This document shows, piece after piece, positions 42,380 through 50,941 of a DNA stretch of 64,000 nucleotides (positions are counted from its first letter, which is position 1; every line of letters begins with the position of its first letter). A program made the translations under genes and the position numbers. The stretch covers positions 1 through 64,000 of the forward strand of contig NZ_NSFT01000009.1 in NCBI RefSeq assembly GCF_002294725.1, in the 5' to 3' direction. The notes under the pieces were generated by a model. That model was given only the letters and a program-made list of their open reading frames with translations, made no database searches and was not told the origin of the DNA. This DNA comes from Mesorhizobium sp. WSM4313. GTDB taxonomy: Bacteria > Pseudomonadota > Alphaproteobacteria > Rhizobiales > Rhizobiaceae.

Positions 42380-42449
42380 TGGTGAACCCGGCAGGAATCG
42401 AACCTTCGACCTACGATTAGCGAATAAGAAGGTGGCTCATTTCGGGTTC
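42380..42449 (-). other. Second tRNA-like remnant with CCA end
   Basis: On the minus strand GAACCCG (42449-42443) can pair with CGGGTTC, which precedes ACCA at 42383-42380, and a T-arm GAAGG-TTCGATT-CCTGC (one mismatch) lies in place. The 70-base unit is too short for a normal tRNA and I cannot build a proper D-arm or anticodon arm, so I think it is a degenerate tRNA copy, probably another attachment-site relic. I do not assign an anticodon. Confidence 0.5.
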
Positions 42450-42653
42450 TTATCCGGTTCGCCAGACCATACGAGACGATACGAAGGATATGGGTTGGCT
42501 AACCATCCTGTAAGCCATTGATTTTGCTTGACGACCTCACACTCTCCGGGCCCACCATGCCCTTTGATTTCATTGCGAAAAAAATGGCTTCGCCCACGGC
42601 TTGCCCGCGCTTTGCCCACGCCCTAGAAACTCGAGGCCGGACGCTTTCCTTCG

Positions 42654-42790
42654 TTAGTTCGAGATTCCGATCGGGCGGCCGAATAGTTTGGGGCAATCAT
42701 TAGGGTAGTCCTTCGCCAGTCCCCACTTCGCCCGGTATTCGTCAGGCGTCATCCCGTGCCTGGTTGCTAGAGCGGCCCGGCAATCACTCG
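42654..42790 (-). pseudogene. MucR/Ros-type regulator, C-terminal remnant
   Basis: A minus-strand frame reads CRAALATRHGMTPDEYRAKW then GLAKDYPNDCPKLFGRPIGI and stops at 42654. HGMTPDEYRAKWGL-KDYP is the unmistakable C-terminal motif of the MucR/Ros zinc-finger regulators. The zinc-finger part is absent because the SDR gene's stop lies at 42791. The fragment is about 45 codons and the final residues deviate from the family, so it is a relic. Confidence 0.75.
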
Positions 42791-43564
42791 TCAGCCGGCC
42801 ATCCAGCCGCCGTCAACCATCAGGTTTATCCCGGTGACGTAGCTGGCCATATCGCTGGCCAGGAACAGCGCCGCGCCCGCCACGTCGTTAGGATGCCCGA
42901 GCCGCGGCCACGGCGTGCGCCGGCGCGAATACTCGAGCGCACCAGGATCGTTGGCGACGCCCGGCTTGCCGGTGATGATCTTGCCCGGCGCGATGGCGTT
43001 GCAGACGATCAGGTCGTCGGCATGGTCGACGGCGATCTGGCGCGTCATCTGCACGATACCGCCCTTGCTCACCGAATAGGGAAAATCGCCGGGGCAGGCA
43101 ACCATGCCGTGCTGCGAGGAGATGTTGATGATCCGGCCGCGCACCTCATTGACCGGCGCCTGGGTCAGCATCTGCGTGACGGCGCGCTTGTTGCAGTAGA
43201 AGAACCCGGTCAGGTTGACACCGATGACGCGGTTCCACTGTTCCGGCGTGGTCTCGATCAGGTTGGTGCTGGTGTAGATTGCGGCATTGTTGACCATCAC
43301 GTCGAGGCGACCGAACCGCGCAATCGTTGCGCCCACCAGCGCATCGACGGCACTCCAGTCGGATATGTCGGTCTTGACGTAGATTGCAGCGCCGCCGGCC
43401 GAGCGGATCATGTCGGTGGTGCTCTCGCCGTCCTCGATCGGCTGCTCCACCATGTCGGCAACGACGACGCTCGCGCCCTCCGCCGCGAATTTCAGCGCGA
43501 TGGCACGGCCGATGCCGGAGCTCGCTCCGGTGACGATGACGGTTTTACTTGCGAGCAAGGCCAT
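42791..43564 (-). CDS. SDR family oxidoreductase
   Basis: A 257-residue classical short-chain dehydrogenase. TGASSGIG (12-19) binds the nucleotide, with ADM after the second strand suggesting NAD preference; NNAA is at 92-95, and the catalytic set is Asn117, Ser149/150, Tyr163 and Lys167 (YSVSK). The C-terminus GINLMVDGGWMAG is typical. It is the last gene of a six-gene minus-strand operon; ATG 43564 lies 5 bases from the preceding stop. The substrate is unknown. Confidence 0.9.
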   Translation of the reverse strand: MALLASKTVIVTGASSGIGRAIALKFAAEGASVVVADMVEQPIEDGESTTDMIRSAGGAAIYVKTDISDWSAVDALVGATIARFGRLDVMVNNAAIYTSTNLIETTPEQWNRVIGVNLTGFFYCNKRAVTQMLTQAPVNEVRGRIINISSQHGMVACPGDFPYSVSKGGIVQMTRQIAVDHADDLIVCNAIAPGKIITGKPGVANDPGALEYSRRRTPWPRLGHPNDVAGAALFLASDMASYVTGINLMVDGGWMAG

Positions 43565-43569
43565 GGTGT

Positions 43570-44904
43570 TCAGCTCTCCCGGGTGACGATCTTTCCCTGC
43601 GCCGGGCCGACCAGCCTGCCTGCGCGCACGATCTCGCGGCCGCGCAGGAAGACGTTGGTCAGGCGCGCTTTCACGGCCCAACCGTCGAAGGGCGTGTAGC
43701 CGGCCCGAGACACCTGGTCGGCATTGGCGATCGTGCTGGGTTGGTGTGGATCGAGGATCAGCAGATCGGCGTCGTAGCCGGCGGCGATGCGGCCTTTGCG
43801 TCGGCCGAGGCCGAAGCGCTCGGCCGGATTGCGAGAGCACATGCGCACCAGATCGGGGAGGGCGATGAGCCCGTCATCGACCAGCTTCAGCATGGTGGGA
43901 AGCAGCGTCTGCAATCCCGGCATGCCGCCCGGAACGTCAGCGAAAGCCGCATAAGGCGCCGCCTTCTCGGCCGGTGCGTGCGGAGCATGGTCGGTGGCGA
44001 CGATGTCGATCAGTTCCGCGCCGAGCGCAGCGTGCAGCGCATCGACGTCATGCGGCGACCGCAAGGGCGGCGAAGCCTTCAGATTAGCGCCCAGAGCTTC
44101 GTAATCTTGCGCTGTGAAGAACAGGTTCTGCGGCGTCGTCTCGACGCTGGCGTCGGCCATGCCGCGCAGCCGGCTCCAGGTCTCGACACCCAGTTCGGAA
44201 TTGATCTGCCGGACGTGGATTTTTGCCTCCGCCGAGGCCGCGGCGACAAGGGCGCGGGCGATGCCGTTGGCTTCGGCCAGCGGCGGCCGGCTGTCCAGAA
44301 AGGCGGCGATGGCGCCCGAGCGGTCGCGCGTAGCGCTGCCGTTCAGGATCGATTGATCGCCGGGTGAAATGCCGATCAGCGTATCGGCACCGGCAAAAGC
44401 TTTGAGCGCTTCGGCGACCGCGTCGAGCGAGGCAAAGAGGAAGGCGTCCGGCACGTCGGCGGTGAACAGCTCGAACGACACCGGCGCAAGGCTAAGCAGG
44501 CCCGGGATGAGCGACAGGTTGCGGCTGATCACGGCCTGCAGGCCGACGTCGACATGGATGCGGCCTTCCGCGATCGCCATCTTGTCGGCTAGTTGCGTTG
44601 GCGTGGCCGTCCACGGTTCATCGGTCGGCATGTCGAGCACTGTCGTCACGCCGCCGAGTGCGGCCGCATGCGTGCCGGAGGAGAAATCTTCCTTTTGAGT
44701 CAGGCCAGGGTCGCGCAGATGTGCATGCGCATCGACCAGACCTGGCAGCAAGAAACAGTCGGAGGCATCGACGACCATCCTGGCTTCGGCGGCTTCGCCC
44801 GGCGCGACGATTGCGGCGACCTTGCCCGCGGCGATTCCGATATCGCTGCGGCTAATGCCTTCGGCATTCACCACCATTCCACCGCGGATCAGCGTTTCGA
44901 ACAT
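43570..44904 (-). CDS. Dihydroorotase/allantoinase-like amidohydrolase
   Basis: A 444-residue cyclic amidase of the amidohydrolase superfamily. The first metal pair is His60-x-His62 (GLVDAHAHLRDPG), an ATDHAPH motif supplies the last Asp, and FGLGRRKGRIAAGYDADLLI is the usual composite-domain return. The middle lacks an obvious carboxylated Lys motif, so it may be a one-metal or variant enzyme. Likely substrates are cyclic ureides or hydantoins. It lies 3 bases from the PuuE-like deacetylase gene; the two may act in sequence or on related ureides. Confidence 0.85.
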   Translation of the reverse strand: MFETLIRGGMVVNAEGISRSDIGIAAGKVAAIVAPGEAAEARMVVDASDCFLLPGLVDAHAHLRDPGLTQKEDFSSGTHAAALGGVTTVLDMPTDEPWTATPTQLADKMAIAEGRIHVDVGLQAVISRNLSLIPGLLSLAPVSFELFTADVPDAFLFASLDAVAEALKAFAGADTLIGISPGDQSILNGSATRDRSGAIAAFLDSRPPLAEANGIARALVAAASAEAKIHVRQINSELGVETWSRLRGMADASVETTPQNLFFTAQDYEALGANLKASPPLRSPHDVDALHAALGAELIDIVATDHAPHAPAEKAAPYAAFADVPGGMPGLQTLLPTMLKLVDDGLIALPDLVRMCSRNPAERFGLGRRKGRIAAGYDADLLILDPHQPSTIANADQVSRAGYTPFDGWAVKARLTNVFLRGREIVRAGRLVGPAQGKIVTRES

Positions 44905-44907
44905 CGC

Positions 44908-45837
44908 TCAGCCGCGCTGTTCGATGCGGGTATGGTTCGCATGCCAGAAGCGGGCGATGTCCTCGCGGCGCATGAAGGCGGCGCCGTCACTTTGTTGGAC
45001 ATGCTCGATCACCTCGCGTAGACCCGATGCGCGGTTGGGCTGGCCCGTCCAGCGGGCGTGGATGCCGATGGTCAGCATGCGGCCGCCGGTCTCGTCGGCT
45101 TCGAAGAGCATATAGTCGATGGCCGAGCGGCAGTCCTCGGCGAAGTCGCGGGGATTGCTATAGCCCGGAGCCACCAGGTAGCGGCTGTCGTTGAGTGTCT
45201 TGGAGTAGGGGACGACCAGTATCTCCGTGCCCCGGTGGTCGAGGAAATAAGGCAGGTCGTCATTGCAGGGATCGGAGTGGTAAAGGAAGCCGCCTTCCTT
45301 CACCAGAAGGTCGCGCGTGTTGACGCTGGGCAGCGAGCGGCAGTTCCAGCCGAGCGGCCGCTTGCCGAGCAGCTTCTCGTAAAGCGCGATGGCTTCGTGC
45401 AAGTGACGCTCTTCCTCGCCGCGCTCCATCATCGTGTAGTCGATCCAGCGCAGGCCATGGCCCATCAGGTCGTGGCGGCGGCTCTTCATCCACTCGACCA
45501 GAGGCGGGTTGCGCTCCAGCGCCACGGCGCAGGCGGAAAAGGTGACCGGAATGTCGTAGCGATCGAAGAGGCGCACCAGGCGCCAGACGCCGGCGCGGCT
45601 GCCATATTCAAAATGCGTCTCGGTGCCGAGATCGCGCACCGGCGGGCTGCTGGTCAGATTGTATTCGCCCCAATTGTCGTTGCGGCCATCATCCAGCCAG
45701 TTGTATTCCGAACCTTCCTCGTAGTTGAGCACGAGGTTGACAGCGAGCTTCACGCCGCCCGGCCAGGTGACGAAGGGCGGATGCGGGCCATAGCCGACAA
45801 AGTCGCGCGGCTGGGCATGCTGGAGATCGATCGGCAT
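44908..45837 (-). CDS. Polysaccharide-deacetylase-fold protein, PuuE (allantoinase)-like
   Basis: A 309-residue NodB-fold protein resembling the cofactor-poor allantoinase PuuE: FVGYGPHPPFVTWPGG, VLNYEEGSEYN, VTFSACAVALERNP, HDLMGHGLRW and TIGIHARWTGQPNR are the family blocks. PuuE-type enzymes open cyclic ureides rather than deacetylate sugars, which fits the neighbouring dihydroorotase-like enzyme. ATG 45837 has GAGGAG 9 bases upstream. Part of the six-gene minus operon. Confidence 0.87.
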   Translation of the reverse strand: MPIDLQHAQPRDFVGYGPHPPFVTWPGGVKLAVNLVLNYEEGSEYNWLDDGRNDNWGEYNLTSSPPVRDLGTETHFEYGSRAGVWRLVRLFDRYDIPVTFSACAVALERNPPLVEWMKSRRHDLMGHGLRWIDYTMMERGEEERHLHEAIALYEKLLGKRPLGWNCRSLPSVNTRDLLVKEGGFLYHSDPCNDDLPYFLDHRGTEILVVPYSKTLNDSRYLVAPGYSNPRDFAEDCRSAIDYMLFEADETGGRMLTIGIHARWTGQPNRASGLREVIEHVQQSDGAAFMRREDIARFWHANHTRIEQRG

Positions 45838-45848
45838 CGGTACTCTCC

Positions 45849-46871
45849 TCAGCTTTCGTTGGCGGCAATCCAGTCCATATAGGCGTGGAAGGCTTCCTTG
45901 CCGGGACGCGGCCGCCATGTGGTGTCGCGCAGGATGCGGGCGATGTCATAGGCGCCCCACATACCGCCTTTCAGCGCCACGTCCTGGACGATGTTGGCGT
46001 CTTCTCCTGATGCCACCTCGGCCTTCAGCCCCGGCACGCGTTCCTTTGCCCAACCGATGATCTCGCCGATGGTCTGGCTCGAGCCGGAGCCGATATTGTA
46101 GTGACGGTAATTGAGGTGCGGCGCGTCGATCAGCGCGAGGATCGCTGCGGCAACGTCGGTCGAGGCGACATAGTCGCCGACAGGCTCCAGGCTGTTCGGC
46201 CTGATCGTCTCGCCGGCCAGAGCCATATGCGCGACGCGGTTGGGGACATGGCGAAAGTTGCGGCTCTCGGTGGCGCGGTCCATCGGCCCGTAGACGGAAG
46301 CAAGCCGCACCGAGACCGCCGACAGGTTAAACAGGTCGGCATAGCGGTTGGTGACCATCTCGGAAGCGAATTTCGAGATGCCGTAGAGCGTCAGCGGCGC
46401 GACATAGCCGTCTTCCGGCAGCGGCTCGCTACTCCAGTCGGGCCCGTTGTGGCGGTAGACCGAACCGGAACTGACATAGACGAAGCGCTTGAGGCCGGGC
46501 CTCGCGCGCGCCCACTCCAGCATGCGCACGGTGCCCATCAGATTGACGTCGACGATGCGTGCCGGATCCTCGGCCTCCGGCTGGCGCTTGGCCTCCGAAG
46601 CGCTGCCGCGTGAGATCGGCGTGATCGTCGCGCCGTGGACGATTGCCGTGATGCCTTGCTGGTCGAGCGTCGCGGACCAGGCTTGCGGGTCTAGGATATC
46701 GCCGGCGATTATCGTCAGCCGGTCGCGCACCGGCGCGAAATGCTTCTCAGCGGCTGCGTCGAGGCCGGAGCGGTCGAGGATCACGGCGCGGGCCAGAGGG
46801 TCGCGATCCAGCCAAGCGCGCGCAACCACGCTCATGACGAAGCCGGTGCCGCCAGTGACGAGCAGGGTCAT
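45849..46871 (-). CDS. NAD-dependent epimerase/dehydratase family protein
   Basis: A 340-residue extended SDR. The N-terminus TLLVTGGTGFVMSVVA holds the nucleotide motif, YVSSGSVY gives the catalytic Ser, and YGISK gives Tyr and Lys. YNIGSG and WRPRPGKEAF near the end are typical of epimerases and of uronate-type dehydrogenases. In a ureide/amino-acid context its role is not clear; a dehydrogenase or epimerase acting on a hydroxy or sugar-like substrate is possible. GGGAG lies just before the ATG. Confidence 0.85.
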   Translation of the reverse strand: MTLLVTGGTGFVMSVVARAWLDRDPLARAVILDRSGLDAAAEKHFAPVRDRLTIIAGDILDPQAWSATLDQQGITAIVHGATITPISRGSASEAKRQPEAEDPARIVDVNLMGTVRMLEWARARPGLKRFVYVSSGSVYRHNGPDWSSEPLPEDGYVAPLTLYGISKFASEMVTNRYADLFNLSAVSVRLASVYGPMDRATESRNFRHVPNRVAHMALAGETIRPNSLEPVGDYVASTDVAAAILALIDAPHLNYRHYNIGSGSSQTIGEIIGWAKERVPGLKAEVASGEDANIVQDVALKGGMWGAYDIARILRDTTWRPRPGKEAFHAYMDWIAANES

Positions 46872-46895
46872 GGGAACTCCCTTGAAAATACGGGC

Positions 46896-47657
46896 TCAGC
46901 GCGTCGCATAGCCGCCGTCCACGAGCATGTCGGATCCGGTGACGAAGGATGCGTCCGAGGAAAGCAGGAAAGCCGCCGCCGCGGCGATCTCGTCAGGATC
47001 GGCGATGCGGCCGAGCAGATGGGCGGGACCAAGGCCGGCATTGGCGGCCTCGAAATCGGCGAACCGGCGCAGCAGGCGGGTCGTGGCCACCGCGCCGGGC
47101 GACAGGCTGTTGACGCGAACCTTGTCGGGCGCGTGGTCCACGGCCATCGCCTTGGCAAGGTGGATCAGCCCGGCCTTGGCAGCGCAATAGGCGACGGCCT
47201 TGGTCGTGGCGACGCGCCCGAATTGCGAGCCGATGAAGACGATCGAGCCGCCGCCGCTTGCGGCGATCAGCGGCACGGCGAACTTGCTCATCAGAAAGGC
47301 GCCGGTCAGGCCGATATCGATCTCGTGCCGCCACGCACCCTCATCGAGATCGACGACGGTGGCGTTGGTGGAGGGGGCCGCGGCATTGTGCACCAGCCCG
47401 TCGAGCCGGCCGAATTTTTGCCGGGCGAACGCGACGGCCGCTTCGGCGGACTCGATGTTCGTCACATCGCACTGGCAAGCGGCGGCGGTAGGGCCAAGCG
47501 CTTCGGCAAGCTTCGTCGCAGCCTCAAGATCGTAATCCGCGCAGACGACGCTTGCGCCTTCGGCAGCGCAGCGTCGTGCAATCGCCGCACCGATGCCGCT
47601 GGCAGCGCCGGCAATGAGAATGACGCTGCCCTTCATGCGGTTCATTGCATCCGTCAT
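46896..47657 (-). CDS. SDR family oxidoreductase
   Basis: A 253-residue classical SDR: AGAASGIG (16-23), CADYD after the second strand (NAD-type), HNAA, and the catalytic YCAAK with Ser in FIGSQFG. It ends VTGSDMLVDGGYATR. It overlaps the MFS gene by one base. It is a paralogue of the SDR at 42791 in the same operon, so two oxidation steps or two related substrates are likely. Confidence 0.9.
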   Translation of the reverse strand: MTDAMNRMKGSVILIAGAASGIGAAIARRCAAEGASVVCADYDLEAATKLAEALGPTAAACQCDVTNIESAEAAVAFARQKFGRLDGLVHNAAAPSTNATVVDLDEGAWRHEIDIGLTGAFLMSKFAVPLIAASGGGSIVFIGSQFGRVATTKAVAYCAAKAGLIHLAKAMAVDHAPDKVRVNSLSPGAVATTRLLRRFADFEAANAGLGPAHLLGRIADPDEIAAAAAFLLSSDASFVTGSDMLVDGGYATR

Positions 47658-48904
47658 CAGACCTGCTCCTTGACTGCCTGCATCGCCGGCGCGATGACCG
47701 GCCGGCGTAAAAGATTGTAGCAGGCAGCTATCGTCACCAGCACGGCGCCGCCGCCGAGCAAGAGGAACATGGCCGGCGCGCCCATGCGGTCCATCAGGCC
47801 GGCGGAAATGCCGGGCGTCGCGACATTGCCGATCGAATAGAGCAGGAGCAGCGTGCCGGAAGCGCCGACCATGTGCCGGCTGTGCAATTGCGAGGCGCCG
47901 AAGGCCATCGCCACGGGATAAACGGTGAGCGCCGTGCAGCCATAGAGGAAGAACAGCACGAAGAGCAGCGGCACCGAAAAATTGCCGAGCCAGGCGATCG
48001 CAGCGCAGAGCGTGACGGACAGGACGCCCTGGACAAGCAATATGATTCGCCGCTCAAACCTGTCCGACAGCCAGCCGACTGGCGTCTGCGCCAGCATGCC
48101 GGCGATGCTGATGGTCGTAACCAGCCCGACCGTCGTTGCCGCCGAAAGCCCGATCTGCGTGCCGTAGATCGGCGTCAGCACGAAGATGTTCATGTTGGTG
48201 ATGCCGCCCTGGAAGATCGCCACGACCGTCACCGGCGCCAGCCGAAAGAGCGCCAGCGGGCCGAGGCGCTTGACCGGCCTCGCCGAACTTGCGTGCTCCG
48301 GATCGCTGGCCGGCAGCGCCGGCCAGCGTCCGCCGATGAATTTGGAGATCAACGCCAGAAGCACCGTCGCCGCCGCGACCGGGAACAGATGCGGCGATTG
48401 CGGACCGACCAGGCCGACAAGGAGTTGTCCGAGCAGCACGGCGATCGCCGTCGTCAGCATGTAGAGCGAAAACAACGCGCCGCGGTTGTGGTGCTCGGCG
48501 TAGAGGTTGATCCAGCTTTCGCAGACCACGAACAACGACGCCATCGCCATGCCGCCGAGCAGGCGGAAGCAGATCCAGCTCGGCAGGAATTCGGTGAAGA
48601 CAAAGCCTGAAGCGGCCAGCAGCGCCAGCACAAGGATCGCGACGAAGGTGCGCTCGTGGCCGTATTGGGCGACAGCCGGGCGCGTGACCAGGCATCCGAC
48701 GAGGAAGCCCACGGGATAGGCGGTCAGCACGATCTGCACGACCTGGGGCGAAATGCCGGGCTTGCCGAGATGCAGCGACACGGCGGTGGTCAGCATGGCG
48801 CTGCCGATGCAAGCGAGGCAGACGCCGACCATGATCGGCAGCATGGCGCGGGAGCGCTCAGCATTTTGCCAAAGCCTCATCGCGGATTGAGCGATCGACC
48901 TCAT
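47657..48904 (-). CDS. MFS transporter
   Basis: A 415-residue major facilitator with 12 predicted membrane helices; the loop between helices 2 and 3 reads TRPAVAQYGHER, and GWLSDRFERR is the matching motif-A loop of the second half. It is similar to the YfkF/CsbX-like or YcaD class of uptake carriers. It is the first gene of the minus operon and probably imports the substrate. The start is uncertain: ATG 48904, 48880 or 48844 are all in frame and none has a strong ribosome-binding site. It is divergent from ridA. Confidence 0.87.
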   Translation of the reverse strand: MRSIAQSAMRLWQNAERSRAMLPIMVGVCLACIGSAMLTTAVSLHLGKPGISPQVVQIVLTAYPVGFLVGCLVTRPAVAQYGHERTFVAILVLALLAASGFVFTEFLPSWICFRLLGGMAMASLFVVCESWINLYAEHHNRGALFSLYMLTTAIAVLLGQLLVGLVGPQSPHLFPVAAATVLLALISKFIGGRWPALPASDPEHASSARPVKRLGPLALFRLAPVTVVAIFQGGITNMNIFVLTPIYGTQIGLSAATTVGLVTTISIAGMLAQTPVGWLSDRFERRIILLVQGVLSVTLCAAIAWLGNFSVPLLFVLFFLYGCTALTVYPVAMAFGASQLHSRHMVGASGTLLLLYSIGNVATPGISAGLMDRMGAPAMFLLLGGGAVLVTIAACYNLLRRPVIAPAMQAVKEQV

Positions 48905-48966
48905 GAATGCGGCTGCGGCGGCTCCCTGGCGGCACCGTTGACCGACGGCAGCCCGAGCTGAAGCTA

Positions 48967-48986
48967 CACTTTATAGTGGCTGCCAC
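48967..48986. promoter_or_regulatory. Nested palindromes in the MFS/RidA divergent promoter region
   Basis: CACT-TTAT-AGTG (48967-48978) and GTGGC-T-GCCAC (48976-48986) overlap by three bases, between the divergent MFS and RidA genes. The second is a perfect 11-base palindrome. They are good candidates for the operator of whichever regulator controls both catabolic operons; no regulator gene is present nearby. Confidence 0.5.
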
Positions 48987-49137
48987 AAACGAAGATTGAC
49001 GCGGCTATGGCTTAAATTTTTTTGGCCATGCCGGCAAAGGAAAGCGGCGTCTCGGCGCGTCGCGGGCTTTACAGCGGTTTTGCACCCTCCTTACCATAGG
49101 CAAAAACCGGATCTGGAACCCAGCGGAAGGGAACATC

Positions 49138-49488
49138 ATGACGATCGAACGCCTCGAAAACGGCCAGCGCTTCTGCCGGGTGCTCCGCTACAACGGCACC
49201 GTCTATGTGGCCGGCCTGACCGCGGATGATCTTTCCGGCGACACCACCAGCCAGACCAAGCAGATCCTGGCCAAGATCGATACGCTTCTGGCCAAGGCCG
49301 GCAGCGACAAGTCGAAGCTGCTCAGCGTCCAGATCTGGCTCCGCGACATCGCCGATTTCGAGATGATGAACACGGCCTGGGACGCCTGGATCGACAGGAG
49401 CGCCATGCCGGTGCGCGCCACGGTGGAAGCGCGGCTTGCCGGCGACCAGTACCGTGTCGAGATCATGGTGACGGCGGCCGTCGGATGA
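49138..49488 (+). CDS. RidA/YjgF family protein (enamine/imine deaminase)
   Basis: A 116-residue RidA-superfamily protein, trimeric in known members, that hydrolyses reactive 2-imino acids to keto acids. Recognisable parts are VYVAGLTADD, VQIWLRDIADFEMMN, and PVRATVEARL, where the Arg next to the C-terminal strand binds the carboxylate. It starts the plus-strand operon and precedes a D-amino acid oxidising flavoprotein, whose imine product it would deaminate. GGAAGGGAA stands before the ATG. Confidence 0.9.
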   Translation: MTIERLENGQRFCRVLRYNGTVYVAGLTADDLSGDTTSQTKQILAKIDTLLAKAGSDKSKLLSVQIWLRDIADFEMMNTAWDAWIDRSAMPVRATVEARLAGDQYRVEIMVTAAVG

Positions 49489-49510
49489 GCCGGCCGGCGA
49501 GGGGACGCCA

Positions 49511-50941
49511 ATGCATGAGCTGGTGATCAAAGGCGGGCGCGTGGCGCTCGACGACGGTTGGGCCGAGTGCGACATCGGCATCGACGACGGCCGCATCGCC
49601 GCGATCGGCAAAGGCCTGACCGGGGGGAAATCGATCGACGCCGGCGGCAGCTGGGTGATGCCCGGTGGCATCGACGCGCATTGCCATCTCGACCAGCCGG
49701 TCTGGGGCGGCGCGGGCAATGCCGACGATTTCTATTCCGGCACGATCTCCGCGGCCTTTGGCGGCACCACCTGCATCGTCCCGTTCGGCATGCCCGGGCA
49801 GGACATGACCACCATCGGCGCCATTGACCGCGCGCTGGAGCGCGCGGCGGGGCGTTCCGTGATCGACTATGGGCTGCATGCCGTGGTGACCATGGGCACC
49901 GGCGCGGATGTCGAGGCCCAACTCGAACAGCTTGCCCAGCGCGGCATCGCTTCGGTCAAGCTGTTCATGACCTATCAGGGTTTTGCCGTCGACGACGACC
50001 TGTTCTTCCGAGTGCTCGATACGGCGAGACGACTAGGCTGGATCGTCATGGTCCATGCCGAAAATGACGCCGCGATCCGGCGCACGCGACAGCGGCTGAT
50101 CGATCTCGGCCGCACCGATATCCGCTATCATGTCGTCGCCCACAGCGAGACGATGGAGCGCGAGGCGACGCATCGCGCTTTAGCCTTCGCCGAGATGACC
50201 GGCGCGCGCATGACCATCGTGCATGTATCGTCCTGGCAGTCGGCGGAGGAAGTGGGGCGGGCGAAGGCGCGCGGGGTGGCCGCCATCGCCGAGACCTGTC
50301 CGCAATATCTGTTTCTCGGGGCGGCTGACCTCGACCGCGACGCAGTCGACGCGGCCCGCTTCGTCTTTTCGCCGCCGCCGCGGTCGCCGCGGAGCCATGA
50401 GCATCTGTGGCAGGAGCTGATTAACGGCGGCATCGACCTCTGGTCGTCGGACCATTCGCCATATTATTTCGCCGACAAGATCGGCCGCTCCGAAACACCC
50501 GGTTTCACGACGACGCTGAGCGGCATTCCCGGCATCGAGACACGCCTGCCGCTGCTGTTTTCGGAAGGGCTGCTCACAGGCCGCCTGACGCTCGATCGCT
50601 ATCTCGACCTCACCTCGCGCAACGCCGCCTCGATCTACGGTTTCGCCGATCGCAAGGGCAGGATCGCCGTCGGGCTCGACGCGGACCTCGCGCTTTGGGA
50701 TCCGGCTGCGCGCTGGACGCTCGGGCACAAGGCGCTGCATTCGCGGGTCGATTTCACGCCCTATGAGGGCAAGGTCGTCACCGGCCGGCCGACCACCGTC
50801 CTGGTGCGCGGCGTGCCGGTGGTCGTCGACGGCAAGCTGCAGGCCGAACCGGGGTTCGGGCGATTCGTGGCGCGCGCCGCCGCCGATCCGGCGCTTTTGG
50901 GAAAACCAGTCGAGGATTGGACACCATGGCTCGATGCCTGA
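49511..50941 (+). CDS. D-hydantoinase/dihydropyrimidinase
   Basis: A 476-residue cyclic amidase. Metal-site residues are His57 and His59 (GIDAHCHLDQP), the carboxylated Lys150 (SVKLFMTYQG), His in MVHAEN, His in IVHVSSW and Asp in SSDHSPY. The enzyme opens hydantoins or dihydropyrimidines to N-carbamoyl amino acids. The directly following gene is an N-carbamoyl-D-amino acid hydrolase, which makes a D-hydantoin substrate likely. GAGGGGA lies before ATG 49511. Confidence 0.93.
   Translation: MHELVIKGGRVALDDGWAECDIGIDDGRIAAIGKGLTGGKSIDAGGSWVMPGGIDAHCHLDQPVWGGAGNADDFYSGTISAAFGGTTCIVPFGMPGQDMTTIGAIDRALERAAGRSVIDYGLHAVVTMGTGADVEAQLEQLAQRGIASVKLFMTYQGFAVDDDLFFRVLDTARRLGWIVMVHAENDAAIRRTRQRLIDLGRTDIRYHVVAHSETMEREATHRALAFAEMTGARMTIVHVSSWQSAEEVGRAKARGVAAIAETCPQYLFLGAADLDRDAVDAARFVFSPPPRSPRSHEHLWQELINGGIDLWSSDHSPYYFADKIGRSETPGFTTTLSGIPGIETRLPLLFSEGLLTGRLTLDRYLDLTSRNAASIYGFADRKGRIAVGLDADLALWDPAARWTLGHKALHSRVDFTPYEGKVVTGRPTTVLVRGVPVVVDGKLQAEPGFGRFVARAAADPALLGKPVEDWTPWLDA

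Noticed and set aside
42264..42521. An 85-codon frame reading GGFEPLTRGFSV and GRNRTFDLRLA.
   Set aside because: These are the well-known false peptides produced by translating the complement of tRNA 3' halves; the DNA is tRNA-derived.
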